Assembly: GCF_001884135.1 (NCBI RefSeq) | Contig: NZ_MAOC01000008.1 | Coordinates: forward strand, 85,784-149,783 | Direction of reading: 5' to 3' | Origin: Bacillus nitratireducens | GTDB lineage: Bacteria; Bacillota; Bacilli; Bacillales; Bacillaceae_G | DNA length: 64,000 bases | In this document: piece after piece, positions 38,454-46,780 of the stretch | How positions within the stretch are numbered: position 1 is the stretch's first letter | Layout: the number at the start of each line of letters is the position of its first letter | Notes under the pieces: model-generated | Told to the model about the DNA's origin: nothing | What the model saw: only the letters and a program-made list of their open reading frames with translations | Databases searched by the model: none | Made by a program: the position numbers and the translations under genes

Positions 38454-39572
38454 TTACTTCGCTACTTCTTCAATAATAGCTACAACTAATTCTGCTGTTT
38501 TCGCTAATTCTTCAACAGGAATTTTTTCATTTGTTGTATGAATCTCTTCATAACCAACTGCTAAGTTAACTGTTGGGATACCGTGTCCTGCGATTACGTT
38601 CGCATCACTTCCGCCACCACTTTGGTGAAGAGAAGGTGTACGGCCAATGCTTTCAGCAGCGCGTTTCGCAACTTCTACAACGTGATCTCCATCAGCAAAC
38701 TTAAAACCTGGGTACATAACATTTACTTCAACGTCTGCATGACCACCCATTTCTTTTGCAGTTGTTTCAAATGCTTCTTTCATTTTTGCAACTTGTACTT
38801 CCATTTTCTCATTGATTAAAGAACGAGCTTCTGCAAAAATTTGAACATGATCGCAAACGATATTTGTTTGTGTGCCACCTTCAAAACGCCCAATATTTGC
38901 AGTTGTTTCAGAATCAATACGACCAAGTGGCATCTTTGCAATTGCTTTTGCTGCAATAGTAATTGCAGATACACCCTTTTCTGGTGCTACGCCAGCGTGC
39001 GCTGTTTTCCCACGAATAATCGCATTCACTTTCGCTTGTGTTGGCGCTGCAACTACGATTTCACCAACTTTTCCATCGCTATCTAATGCATAACCATATT
39101 TCGCTGTAATGCGCTCGCGATCCAACGCTTTTGCACCAATAAGACCCGATTCTTCTCCAACTGTAATAATAAACTCAATTTTACCATGAGGGATGTTTTT
39201 TTCTTTTAAAACACGAATTGCTTCAAACATAGATGCTAAACCAGCTTTATCATCCGCTCCTAAAATAGTAGTCCCATCTGATACGACATATCCATCTTTA
39301 ATAGAAGGCTTAATTCCATTACCAGGAACTACTGTATCCATATGAGAAGTGAAATAAATTGTATCAACACCGTCTTTTGTTGCTGGTAAAGTACAAATTA
39401 AGTTACCTGCACCATGACCAGTCACGCCCATCGTGTCATCCTCAAATACTTCTACACCTAAAGCAGTAAATTTCTCTGTTAACACTTTGCAAATTTCTGC
39501 TTCAAATTTTGTTTCAGAATCTACTTGTACTAACTCCATGAATTCATTTACTAAACGTTCTTGATTAATCAT
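38454..39572 (-). CDS. yqjE: M20-family metallopeptidase YqjE (peptidase T-like)
   Basis: 372 residues. Zinc ligands and catalytic residues are visible in TSHMDTVVPG (about 76-85), LGADDKAG (about 108-115), TVGEESGLIGAKAL (about 141-154), and a late His (HTTNEKIP). A dimerisation insert (AHAGVAPEKGVSAI) separates the catalytic halves. Cytosolic aminopeptidase or tripeptidase; true specificity unknown. Matches B. subtilis yqjE in family and location. Confidence 0.9.
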   Translation of the reverse strand: MINQERLVNEFMELVQVDSETKFEAEICKVLTEKFTALGVEVFEDDTMGVTGHGAGNLICTLPATKDGVDTIYFTSHMDTVVPGNGIKPSIKDGYVVSDGTTILGADDKAGLASMFEAIRVLKEKNIPHGKIEFIITVGEESGLIGAKALDRERITAKYGYALDSDGKVGEIVVAAPTQAKVNAIIRGKTAHAGVAPEKGVSAITIAAKAIAKMPLGRIDSETTANIGRFEGGTQTNIVCDHVQIFAEARSLINEKMEVQVAKMKEAFETTAKEMGGHADVEVNVMYPGFKFADGDHVVEVAKRAAESIGRTPSLHQSGGGSDANVIAGHGIPTVNLAVGYEEIHTTNEKIPVEELAKTAELVVAIIEEVAK

Positions 39573-39657
39573 AAGACTGCGCCTCCTGCACTACCATTAT
39601 GTATGTAACAATATTAATTATAACAGAATTTCGCAAAAGTTTCGAAATACAAGACAA

Positions 39658-39695
39658 AAAACAGATGGTTCATACATCTAGATACCCATCTGCCT
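39658..39695 (-). terminator. Terminator after the RimL-like acetyltransferase
   Basis: Minus strand GCAGATGG/CCATCTGT stem, loop about 17 bases, followed by TTTTTTGTCTTG. Confidence 0.55.
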
Positions 39696-39699
39696 TCTA

Positions 39700-40245
39700 T
39701 TACTCGTTTAACAACACCCAGCGCATATGATCTTCCCAAACACCATTAACCATTAGCATTTTTCGAGATACACCTTCATATTGAAATCCTATTTTCGTCA
39801 CTACTTGTATAGATGCTAAATTACGCGGCATGATCGGTGCTTCTATACGATGTAAATGAAATTCTTTAAAGGTAACTTGAATTGCTTTTCTAAGCGCTTC
39901 TGTTGTGTAACCTTTATTCAATTCTTCCTTATCTAATTTATAGCCAAGTACACAAGATTGATAAATTCCGCGAACAATTAGATTAAATGAAATGCATCCA
40001 ATAATTTTTGTATCATCACCCTTTTTAAAAATCCACAGCCTGATGATCTTACCTTCCGCGAACTCTTTTCTGTCCTTTTGTAACTTTTTCTTTTGGTAAT
40101 CTAACGTAAAAAAATCATCCGGTCTATACTCTTCCCACGCTTTTAAAAAATCACGATTTTTGTCGTAATATTGAAGAACTTTTTCCGCATACGACTCATC
40201 AATTTCCCTTAAATGTAAACGCTCTGTTTCGTATATTTTCATCAT
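39700..40245 (-). CDS. GNAT acetyltransferase, RimJ/RimL-type
   Basis: 181 residues: YETERLHLREID at the N-terminus, LGYKLDKEELNKGYTTEALR (acetyl-CoA motif, about 99-118), APIMPRNLASIQVVTKIGF (about 135-153) and RKMLMVNGVWEDHMRWVLL, all diagnostic of the RimJ/RimL subfamily. It acetylates N-terminal or small-molecule amines. Start 40245 follows GGAGATACG. Substrate unknown. Confidence 0.88.
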   Translation of the reverse strand: MMKIYETERLHLREIDESYAEKVLQYYDKNRDFLKAWEEYRPDDFFTLDYQKKKLQKDRKEFAEGKIIRLWIFKKGDDTKIIGCISFNLIVRGIYQSCVLGYKLDKEELNKGYTTEALRKAIQVTFKEFHLHRIEAPIMPRNLASIQVVTKIGFQYEGVSRKMLMVNGVWEDHMRWVLLNE

Positions 40246-40433
40246 CGTATCTCCATTCTTCATGCTTGCATAACAAAAACTAATAATCTACCTTTTAACA
40301 TATTCTCTACGTATGCTCAAATTTCCTGTTATATTTTGCACCCCCTTCCCGAATTTTGTCCTTTCTCTCCCCTTGTCCACAATTTCATTTCTCGTTACAA
40401 TGAAATTGTACTGATTTGCAAGGAGGTTTAACG

Positions 40434-40526
40434 ATGCATAAAAAAGCTCAAAAAATTATGGTTTATATAATGCTAATTTCTATGCTTGTAACAACACTAC
40501 TTACTGGCGCAAGTATGTTTTGGTAA
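40434..40526 (+). CDS. prli42: Prli42-like stressosome membrane miniprotein
   Basis: 30-residue miniprotein: basic N-terminus MHKKAQKIM, then a single transmembrane helix (VYIMLISMLVTTLLTGASMF). Perfectly spaced AAGGAGGTTTAACG precedes the ATG and a strong terminator follows, so it is a real gene despite its size. Sequence and length resemble Prli42, which in Listeria tethers the stressosome to the membrane. Whether it has that role here is inference, since B. cereus stress signalling differs. Confidence 0.78.
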   Translation: MHKKAQKIMVYIMLISMLVTTLLTGASMFW

Positions 40527-40553
40527 AAAGGACGATTCACTCGTCCTTTTTTT
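40526..40553 (+). terminator. Rho-independent terminator after prli42
   Basis: AAAAGGACGA/TCGTCCTTTT with a TTCAC loop and T run. Confidence 0.85.
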
Positions 40554-40616
40554 ACTGTTTACACATACAAAATAGACCATCTCGAAATCGAGATAGTCTA
40601 TCTTCTAATGAATATT

Positions 40617-40856
40617 TTATTTTATATATAGTACAACTGCTACAATACTAAAGGAAAAAGCCATTACAAGCGCTATTACAAAGCTTGTATATTGTTTCTG
40701 CTGAAATGCCCCAATAACAAAAGTAAGATTGAGTAATGCCATAAATACAATCGCTACAACGTAAGAACATATATTAAAAGTTGCCAATATGAATGTAATA
40801 ACAAATAGAAAACCCACAAAAAACTGCATATAAGAAATTCTCGGATTCAAGTACAT
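40617..40856 (-). CDS. Small multi-span membrane protein
   Basis: 79 residues with about three hydrophobic helices (FFVGFLFVITFILATF, VVAIVFMALLNLTFVIGAF, FVIALVMAFSFSIVAVVLYI). AAAGGGGTTGC lies before the ATG. A hairpin (ATAGACCATCTCG/CGAGATAGTCTAT, 40572-40605) follows the stop. Not recognised beyond being a small Bacillus membrane protein. Confidence 0.65.
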   Translation of the reverse strand: MYLNPRISYMQFFVGFLFVITFILATFNICSYVVAIVFMALLNLTFVIGAFQQKQYTSFVIALVMAFSFSIVAVVLYIK

Positions 40857-40879
40857 ATGAGCAACCCCTTTACCTATTT

Positions 40880-41022
40880 TTATCCCGCATTAACGGGCAG
40901 TAAGACTCCCACCTCAAAATTTGGCTAGGGCAAAGCAGTTAGGCGAGAGATCAACTGCCCGTAAATGCCCGATTGGTTCAACTAATAATCAGCGGGTAAT
41001 AACCTCCCACTGATTAAAGTTT
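40880..41022. repeat. Structured non-coding element with nested hairpins
   Basis: Contains CCCG/CGGG (40883-40898), CGGGCAGT/ACTGCCCG (40894-40901 with 40954-40961), a competing GCAGTT/AACTGC (40935-40958), and AATCAGCGGG/CCTCCCACTGATT (about 40987-41014). No ORF. The high density of alternative stems and GC-rich blocks in an AT-rich spacer suggests a small repeat or a remnant of an IS200/IS605-type end; the class is not established. Confidence 0.45.
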
Positions 41023-41069
41023 CACTTTATCTTTCTATATTTTCATTAACGCATGGTTATGTACACATG

Positions 41070-41630
41070 TCAAGACAACTTATAATAAAAGAAAAAGCCA
41101 ACTTTTGTGTCGGCTTTTTCATATGCAATGGCTCCTTTTTCTTTTGCCAATTGCTGAAATGATTTTTTCGATTTCACAATCCATACTTTCGTTCCAATTG
41201 GAATACGATCAAATAAATACTCCACATCGTTTTTCTTCATTCTTATACATCCTTGTGAAATATACTTTCCAATTGAACTAGGTTGGTTTGTTCCATGTAT
41301 TCCATATTTACTCCCATCTGTTCCTCGTGCATTAAATCCAATCCACCTTGACCCAAGTGGATTTTTCGGTGATCCACCTGGAATATCCTTCGCAATATAA
41401 TACGGATCCTTTGCTTTCATTACAATATCAAAAGTTCCCTCTGGGGTTAATTCATTCGTTTTTCCTGTCGCTACTGGAAAAACCTTTTGGATTTTCCCAT
41501 CGTCAATATAAGCTAACTTATTCGTCGCTTTATTTACAATAATAAAAGGATCTCCGGTACGCGGATTATCACCAAGAGGCCAGATCGGTGATAAAGAAAG
41601 ACATAATATGAAAGAGAGAAGATACGGCAT
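41070..41630 (-). CDS. L,D-transpeptidase (YkuD family)
   Basis: 186 residues: hydrophobic N-terminal signal (MPYLLSFILCLSLSPIW), then a YkuD catalytic domain with HGTNQPSSIGKYISQGCIRM (about 114-133), which contains the invariant His, Ser-x-Gly-Cys-x-Arg. It cross-links or anchors peptidoglycan stem peptides outside the membrane. The last ~14 residues are encoded by a terminator-like hairpin (AAAAAGCC/GGCTTTTT, 41090-41119), so the C-terminus may be a stop-loss extension. Confidence 0.9.
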   Translation of the reverse strand: MPYLLSFILCLSLSPIWPLGDNPRTGDPFIIVNKATNKLAYIDDGKIQKVFPVATGKTNELTPEGTFDIVMKAKDPYYIAKDIPGGSPKNPLGSRWIGFNARGTDGSKYGIHGTNQPSSIGKYISQGCIRMKKNDVEYLFDRIPIGTKVWIVKSKKSFQQLAKEKGAIAYEKADTKVGFFFYYKLS

Positions 41631-41646
41631 ATGTAATTCCTACCTT

Positions 41647-42615
41647 CTATATAAGTTCTTTTATATTATCCTTTCCCTTAAAGCGACTTTTAATGAGTAA
41701 ATATTGCTCCATTTCATACACAAGTTGAACAAGTTTCGCACGTATCTCAAATTCTTCACGTGTAACTGGCAATGGCATGTCTCTAAATAATTCTCGCATT
41801 TCTTGAAGTTGTCTTAACGAAATGACCCCTGTACTTTCAGGACGAATAGAGTTCCCTATATTTTCAATTACATCTGCAATCATATCGGCTTGTTCATACG
41901 TCCAAGATAGTGACGCAGCTAATGGTATCATGCGCTCCAAAATTTCAAATTGTTGCATGCGCATATCAAAATAACGATAATAATAGTCATCTTCACGCAT
42001 AAACTCATTCTCAAGTTTTTTAAATGATAAATCTTTTGCTTCTTTCAGCATCCTTTCTGTTTCAATTAATTCGGCTCCACTCCAATTACTATCTCGATTT
42101 CGTAAATAAACGACCATTTCAAACAAAATTGTTCTGAAATACTCTTCTATTTTTTCTTGATACTCTTTCAGTTTATTCTCACTGCTTGGCATGTACATGT
42201 TTACTAATAAAGCGACGCTAATTCCAATCGTTAGTATAGCAATTTCATTACCAACTATAGACCATGTAATTTGCTTTAATGAATACAGATGCATAACAAT
42301 AACCGAACTCGTGACAATGCCTTCTTGAATTTTGCACATAACTGCAGTCGGAATAAAGGTAAGTAGTAATACACTAATCGCAAGTGGTGTATAACCAATC
42401 GTTTCAAAAATACAAAACGCAAATACCATTGATAATACACAAGCTAAAAAACGGTGCAACGATACTTGAACGGATTTTCGTTTCGTATTTTGCACGCATA
42501 ATATAACTAAAATACCCGCTGAACTATAAAATTCTAACCCTAATAACTGAGCAATAAAAACTGCGGCGCCTGTCCCTATTGCTGTTTTTACTGTACGGTA
42601 TCCAATTCTGAACAT
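41647..42615 (-). CDS. yqjA: Aromatic-acid-exporter-type membrane protein YqjA (DUF939)
   Basis: 322 residues: N-terminal half with about 5-6 transmembrane segments (from GYRTVKTAIGTGAAVFIAQL to ISVALLVNMYM), then a soluble helical C-terminal half (about 165-322). Layout matches the DUF939/FUSC-like family to which B. subtilis YqjA belongs. ATG 42613-42615 has TAGGAGCAA upstream; the frame is open to 42672 without a site. Substrate unknown. Confidence 0.82.
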   Translation of the reverse strand: MFRIGYRTVKTAIGTGAAVFIAQLLGLEFYSSAGILVILCVQNTKRKSVQVSLHRFLACVLSMVFAFCIFETIGYTPLAISVLLLTFIPTAVMCKIQEGIVTSSVIVMHLYSLKQITWSIVGNEIAILTIGISVALLVNMYMPSSENKLKEYQEKIEEYFRTILFEMVVYLRNRDSNWSGAELIETERMLKEAKDLSFKKLENEFMREDDYYYRYFDMRMQQFEILERMIPLAASLSWTYEQADMIADVIENIGNSIRPESTGVISLRQLQEMRELFRDMPLPVTREEFEIRAKLVQLVYEMEQYLLIKSRFKGKDNIKELI

Positions 42616-42655
42616 AGCATTGCTCCTATATGTATAAACGTATTTACAGTTAGTA

Positions 42656-42684
42656 TAAAAAAAGGATGACACAATGTCATCCTT
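42656..42684 (-). terminator. Terminator of the art operon
   Basis: Minus strand AAAAGGATGACA/TGTCATCCTTTT with a short TTG-type loop and TTTTTTT. Confidence 0.8.
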
Positions 42685-42715
42685 TTCTACTTATTATTCA
42701 CGTAACCTTGACATA

Positions 42716-43438
42716 TTACAATATTTTTTGTAAAAATTGTTGCGCACGCTCACTTTTCGGTGCCGCAAAAAATTCTGCTGGCGCACTATCTTCTACAAGC
42801 TTTCCACCATCTAAAAAGAGAACGCGGTCTGCTACTTCTTTTGCAAATCCCATTTCATGTGTAACGATTGCCATCGTCATTCCTGTCGTAACTAATGATT
42901 TCATAACTTCTAACACTTCTTTCACCATCTCTGGATCTAGCGCAGATGTTGGTTCATCAAATAACATCACTTCTGGTTCCATCGCTAACGCTCTCGCTAT
43001 TGCTACACGTTGCTTTTGTCCCCCTGAAAGACGATTTGGATATGAATCTTTCTTATCAAGCAGTCCTACTTTATCCAAAAGTTCCTGAGCCTTTTTCTCA
43101 GCCACTTGCTTCGTTACTCCTTTTACATTAATAGGAGCATACGTAATATTTTCTAATACAGTCATATGAGGGAATAAGTGAAAATGTTGAAATACCATTC
43201 CGACATTTTCACGAACGTGCATAATATTTGTTTTCGGATTCGTTACTTCTTCCGTTCCAATCCAAATGTGACCATTTGTCGGTGCTTCTAGTACATTCAT
43301 ACAGCGTAAAAATGTTGACTTTCCAGATCCAGACGGTCCGATAATTGCAACAACTTCCCCTTTTTCAATCGTTGTCGTAATTCCTTTTAATACTTCATTT
43401 TTCCCAAATGACTTATGAAGGTTTTCAACTTTAATCAC
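42716..43438 (-). CDS. artR: Amino acid ABC transporter, ATP-binding protein (ArtR-like)
   Basis: 240-residue polar amino acid ABC ATPase: Walker [10 protein letters not shown] (about 34-42), Q-loop [13 protein letters not shown], signature [15 protein letters not shown] (about 138-152), Walker [14 protein letters not shown]. It overlaps the permease by 8 bases. Gene order substrate-binding, permease, ATPase, next to brxB, is that of B. subtilis artPQR (yqiXYZ), an arginine importer; substrate here is inferred from synteny. Confidence 0.92.
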   Translation of the reverse strand: MIKVENLHKSFGKNEVLKGITTTIEKGEVVAIIGPSGSGKSTFLRCMNVLEAPTNGHIWIGTEEVTNPKTNIMHVRENVGMVFQHFHLFPHMTVLENITYAPINVKGVTKQVAEKKAQELLDKVGLLDKKDSYPNRLSGGQKQRVAIARALAMEPEVMLFDEPTSALDPEMVKEVLEVMKSLVTTGMTMAIVTHEMGFAKEVADRVLFLDGGKLVEDSAPAEFFAAPKSERAQQFLQKIL

Positions 43439-44090
43439 TTTTCTTCATTCTCCCTTCAATGGCTTTCCCGACTAATGTAAGAATAATTACTAATATATAA
43501 TAAATAAGTCCAACAAACAGTAATGGTTCAAGATATTTAAACGTTTCACCGCCTACAATATAAGCACGGCGCATTAAATCTGTTGCTCCAATTACAGTTA
43601 CTACAGCCGATTCTTTCGTAAGAGTCGCAAATTCATTTACAAGTGCTGGTAATATATTTTTTAAAGCTTGAGGAAAAATAATATTTCTCATCATTTTACT
43701 GTACGGAATCCCTAAAGCCATAGCTGCTTCTGTTTGCCCTTTATCAACCGCTTGAATGCCGGCACGGATTACTTCTGACATATATGCACCTGAATTTAAA
43801 CTAAATGCAAGTACAGCTGCTAAAAAGGCTGGTATCTCATATCCAATCATTTGCGGAACACCGAAATAAATAATCATTAATTGCAATACTAGCGGTGTAC
43901 CACGAAATATTGAAGTATATATATCTGCTGCAATATTTAATGCTCGTATTCTAGCAATTTTGCACAGTGCTAATAACGTCCCTAAAATAAATCCTGCTAA
44001 AGCTGATGCAGCTACAATTTTCAATGTAACTTCTAAGCCCTTTAATATATATGGTATTGAAGGCGTAATTGCCGAAAAATCTAGATTCAT
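43431..44090 (-). CDS. artQ: Amino acid ABC transporter permease (ArtQ-like)
   Basis: 219 residues, about five transmembrane segments, HisM-type family. The cytoplasmic coupling loop with EAA motif reads [20 protein letters not shown] (about 135-154). [17 protein letters not shown] is a family signature. Several in-frame starts exist (GTG 44108, ATG 44099, ATG 44090); ATG 44090 is preferred for spacing from GAGGGGA. Part of artPQR. Confidence 0.9.
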   Translation of the reverse strand: MNLDFSAITPSIPYILKGLEVTLKIVAASALAGFILGTLLALCKIARIRALNIAADIYTSIFRGTPLVLQLMIIYFGVPQMIGYEIPAFLAAVLAFSLNSGAYMSEVIRAGIQAVDKGQTEAAMALGIPYSKMMRNIIFPQALKNILPALVNEFATLTKESAVVTVIGATDLMRRAYIVGGETFKYLEPLLFVGLIYYILVIILTLVGKAIEGRMKKSD

Positions 44091-44126
44091 CCTTTTCATT
44101 CCCCTCACAGAAAGGTGAAAGGCAGC

Positions 44127-44909
44127 TTATTTTCCGCTGCCAAACCATTTCTTCACTAATTTATCCATCTCTCCATTTTCTTGCATTTTCTTAATTACTT
44201 TATTAAATTCTTCTGTTTTATCACTATTTTTTGGAAGAGCAATCGCTGCACCTACTTCTTCTGGTGCTTCTTGAATTTCAATTCCTTGTAGTTCTTTCAT
44301 TTTTTCTAAATAATTTTTTGCAACCGTGTCTTCTATAATTGCAGCGTCAAAACGACCAGCTTTAATTTCTTGTACGATTTCTGGTATACGGTCACGTCCC
44401 TCAGCTTTGAAATCGACTTGTTTCTGAAATTCTTTTGCCTTTTCTTCTTGAATTGAACCTGTTTGTACCCCTACTTTTTTCCCTTTTAAATCTTCTAACG
44501 ATTTAATATTAGAGCCCTTTTTTGAAACAATCATATTTTTAGCAACAAAATATATATCTGTGAAATCAGCATTATTCTTACGATCTGCAGTTGGCGTCAT
44601 TCCCGCCATAACGAAATCAACTTTTCCTGAATTAAGAGATGCTAATAATCCGCCAAAATCCATGTCTTTCACTTTCACTTCGTATCCAAGTTCTTTTCCG
44701 ATATATTTAGCAATATCAACATCAAAGCCGATAATTTCATCACTTTTTGAAGCTTCCACGTATTCATACGGTTTATAGTCTGCTGAAGTCCCCATAACGA
44801 GTACTTTTTTATTTTTGCTATCCGCCGCCTTTTCTTCCCCATTACTACAAGCACTGAACATACTTACGATTAAAATAAGTGCAAATGATATTGATAATAA
44901 CTTCTTCAT
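44127..44909 (-). CDS. artP: Amino acid ABC transporter substrate-binding lipoprotein (ArtP-like)
   Basis: 260 residues with a lipoprotein signal peptide (lipobox MFSAC, Cys21) followed by SBP_bac_3 sequence: VMGTSADYKPYEYVEAS, GFDVDIAKYIGKELGY, DFVMAGMTPTADRK and VGVQTGSIQEEKAKE. Anchored outside the membrane, it delivers an amino acid (probably arginine) to ArtQ/ArtR. AGGGGGAAGAAAG precedes the ATG. A candidate ARG box lies in the promoter region. Confidence 0.93.
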   Translation of the reverse strand: MKKLLSISFALILIVSMFSACSNGEEKAADSKNKKVLVMGTSADYKPYEYVEASKSDEIIGFDVDIAKYIGKELGYEVKVKDMDFGGLLASLNSGKVDFVMAGMTPTADRKNNADFTDIYFVAKNMIVSKKGSNIKSLEDLKGKKVGVQTGSIQEEKAKEFQKQVDFKAEGRDRIPEIVQEIKAGRFDAAIIEDTVAKNYLEKMKELQGIEIQEAPEEVGAAIALPKNSDKTEEFNKVIKKMQENGEMDKLVKKWFGSGK

Positions 44910-45043
44910 CTTTCTTCCCCCTAATAATGTATATTTAAAAGTTTAATAGAATATTTATTCGATGTTTGTATTGTATCAGCACTTTCATTTTTATGCAATA
45001 TATAAAATAAAAATAAATAAAATAACAATATAAACAACGTTTA

Positions 45044-45066
45044 TTATGTATAAAATAATGCATAAA
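45044..45066 (-). promoter_or_regulatory. Candidate ARG box upstream of artP
   Basis: Near-palindrome TATGTATAAA-ATAATGCATA (45045-45064), with flanking related AT-rich half-sites, resembles ArgR/AhrC operators. It is about 135 bases upstream of artP. Confidence 0.4.
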
Positions 45067-45108
45067 ATAACACAACTATGCATGTCCCACAAATTTTAAT
45101 ATTAAATA

Positions 45109-45151
45109 AAAAGGCGGTACACCCACTTCATCGTGGACGTACCGCCTTTTC
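45109..45151 (-). terminator. Terminator after brxB
   Basis: AAAAGGCGGTAC/GTACCGCCTTTT stem with a 16-base loop. Confidence 0.75.
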
Positions 45152-45159
45152 ACTTATAT

Positions 45160-45594
45160 TTATAGTTCTTCACAATTCTCTTCGAAATAAGATTGTAGTT
45201 TTGCAATAACTTGCATTGGTTCATGACCTTCAATTTCATGACGTTCTACCATTGTTACAATTTTTCCATCTTTTAATAAAGCGAATGATGGAGAAGAAGG
45301 TGGATATCCTTCGAAATATTCACGAGCTGTTGCTGTTGCTTCCTTATCTTGACCTGCAAACACCGTTACAAGATGGTTAGGACGTTTATCATAATGTACG
45401 GAATGTGCAGCAGCAGGGCGAGCAATGCCACCTGCACAACCACATACAGAGTTTACCATTACAAGTGTTGTTCCATTTCTTTTAAATGCTTCTTCTACTG
45501 CTTCTGGCGTCGTCAATTCTGTATATCCAGCAGAGACAATCTCTTCACGCGCTTGGCGGACAACATCATTCATAAAAAAGTTAAAATTAATCAA
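45160..45594 (-). CDS. brxB: Bacilliredoxin BrxB (YqiW)
   Basis: 144 residues, thioredoxin-fold BrxA/BrxB family, with the CGC active site in [20 protein letters not shown] (about residues 47-66). It removes bacillithiol from S-bacillithiolated proteins. Near-identical in layout to B. subtilis YqiW, and adjacent to artPQR and bkd as there. Start is TTG (45592-45594) with GGAGGAGGG 6 bases upstream; an ATG at codon 8 is an alternative. Confidence 0.93.
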   Translation of the reverse strand: MINFNFFMNDVVRQAREEIVSAGYTELTTPEAVEEAFKRNGTTLVMVNSVCGCAGGIARPAAAHSVHYDKRPNHLVTVFAGQDKEATATAREYFEGYPPSSPSFALLKDGKIVTMVERHEIEGHEPMQVIAKLQSYFEENCEEL

Positions 45595-45682
45595 TCTTTT
45601 CCCTCCTCTAAAATTACCTATTTGTATCTTACCAGTTAATGTTTATGAAATACAAGTAAGTTTACTTGTATTTAGGCATAGA

Positions 45683-45719
45683 AAAGGTGTTAGAGCCCTT
45701 GCTCTAACACCTTTTTTTA
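45683..45719 (-). terminator. Terminator after yjdF
   Basis: AGGTGTTAGAG/CTCTAACACCT with a short loop; T run on the plus side and a weaker one on the minus side. Confidence 0.6.
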
Positions 45720-46124
45720 ATGGCCACGATGCTTTTTCTTTGCTTTTTGTACTTTAATTAAACGTCTTCTTTGTTTTTCAGCTTCTCGCTTCTCTTTAGA
45801 CTGCACTTTCTTTTCTTGCTTATACAATTCATAAGATAAACTAATCGCTTCTTGTGCCTTAGTAAAACGTTTTACATTTACTTCTTTTGCCGCTTGTCGT
45901 ATGATACGTTTTATATTTTTGGGACGCTGTTGTTCTTTCACTTCCACACCGCATTTTGCAACGTGCTGGAAATATGCTAACATTGGACCATTCACAAATA
46001 TAAGTACTTCTTCATCTGAAGGTTCCATTCCAAAAATATACCTTGCTCCATACAATTTCCCTTTTTCTTTATGCGTAATAATTCCTACGAAAAATTGACC
46101 ATCGTGATATACTGTCAAATCCAT
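45717..46124 (-). CDS. yjdF: YjdF family protein (DUF2992)
   Basis: 135 residues: a beta-rich N-terminal region (MDLTVYHDGQFFVGIITHKE, then GKLYGARYIFGMEPSDEEV) and a long, very basic helical C-terminus (KREAEKQRRRLIKVQKAKKK). This is the DUF2992 protein associated with the yjdF-motif RNA. Biochemical role not established. AAAGGAGGGG lies directly before the ATG and is part of the leader RNA. Confidence 0.88.
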   Translation of the reverse strand: MDLTVYHDGQFFVGIITHKEKGKLYGARYIFGMEPSDEEVLIFVNGPMLAYFQHVAKCGVEVKEQQRPKNIKRIIRQAAKEVNVKRFTKAQEAISLSYELYKQEKKVQSKEKREAEKQRRRLIKVQKAKKKHRGH

Positions 46125-46125
46125 T

Positions 46126-46242
46126 GACAGCCCCTCCTTTAAAAAAATTAGAAATACTGGACATCCCGGAGGGGAAGGTTACTGACATGAAATCATGCGT
46201 CTGGACTACCGACCAGAACTGTGTTTTTGTATCTCTTTCATT
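46126..46242 (-). ncRNA. yjdF-motif (azaaromatic-binding) riboswitch
   Basis: The 115-base leader of yjdF contains several paired GC-rich blocks in an AT-rich context (minus strand: ACAGTTCTGGTCGGTAGTCC, CATGATTTCATG, CCTTCCCCTCCGGGATGTCC), ending at the ribosome binding site. Position immediately before yjdF and these blocks fit the known yjdF motif, which controls translation on binding azaaromatic compounds. Identification rests on context plus partial motif memory. Confidence 0.7.
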
Positions 46243-46245
46243 AAA

Positions 46246-46710
46246 TTATATCTTATTTCCCATGATTTTTATATATTCACCAATCATTTTTTTATGCGAT
46301 CCTACAATATAGTCAGGTAGTTCTGTTACTGGGAAGAATTTAAGCTGAACCGCTTCTTCTTTATTCATAACAAAGTTCCCTTCATATTCATCGGTATAAT
46401 AAGCTGTCGTTACAGATTGAAATTCATCACCGTTTGCTAATTTTGTAAAATAGTTCGCTCCAGAAAATACATTAATTAATCGTAAGTTCTTCACTTCTAT
46501 CCCTGTCTCTTCATATACTTCGCGGTAAGCTGTTTCTTCTGGTGATTCACTAAGTTCCATGAGCCCGCCAGGCAGCCCCCATTTTCCGTACGGCTCTGTT
46601 CGTTGCTGTAATAATACATATCCATTTTCATTTATAACGAGTACAACAGCACCAACTAAAATTAAAGGGCGATGACCAACTATTTTTCGTAATTCTTCTA
46701 CATATCCCAT
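46246..46710 (-). CDS. NUDIX hydrolase
   Basis: 154 residues with a full Nudix box GGLMELSESPEETAYREVYE-ETGIEV (about 51-76; form G-x5-E-x7-REVYEETGIEV). ATG 46708-46710 follows AAAGGAGGCG; the longer frame to 46737 lacks a site. It hydrolyses nucleoside-diphosphate-linked compounds; specific substrate unknown. Confidence 0.9.
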   Translation of the reverse strand: MGYVEELRKIVGHRPLILVGAVVLVINENGYVLLQQRTEPYGKWGLPGGLMELSESPEETAYREVYEETGIEVKNLRLINVFSGANYFTKLANGDEFQSVTTAYYTDEYEGNFVMNKEEAVQLKFFPVTELPDYIVGSHKKMIGEYIKIMGNKI

Positions 46711-46780
46711 CGTATCGCCTCCTTTTTCGTTGTCCACACTATTGTATCATATGTATGAAACGACAAAATGCGTATATTTT

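Noticed and set aside
43951-44148. Alternative frame bridging artQ and artP
   Set aside because: Overlaps both genes out of frame and has no ribosome binding site.
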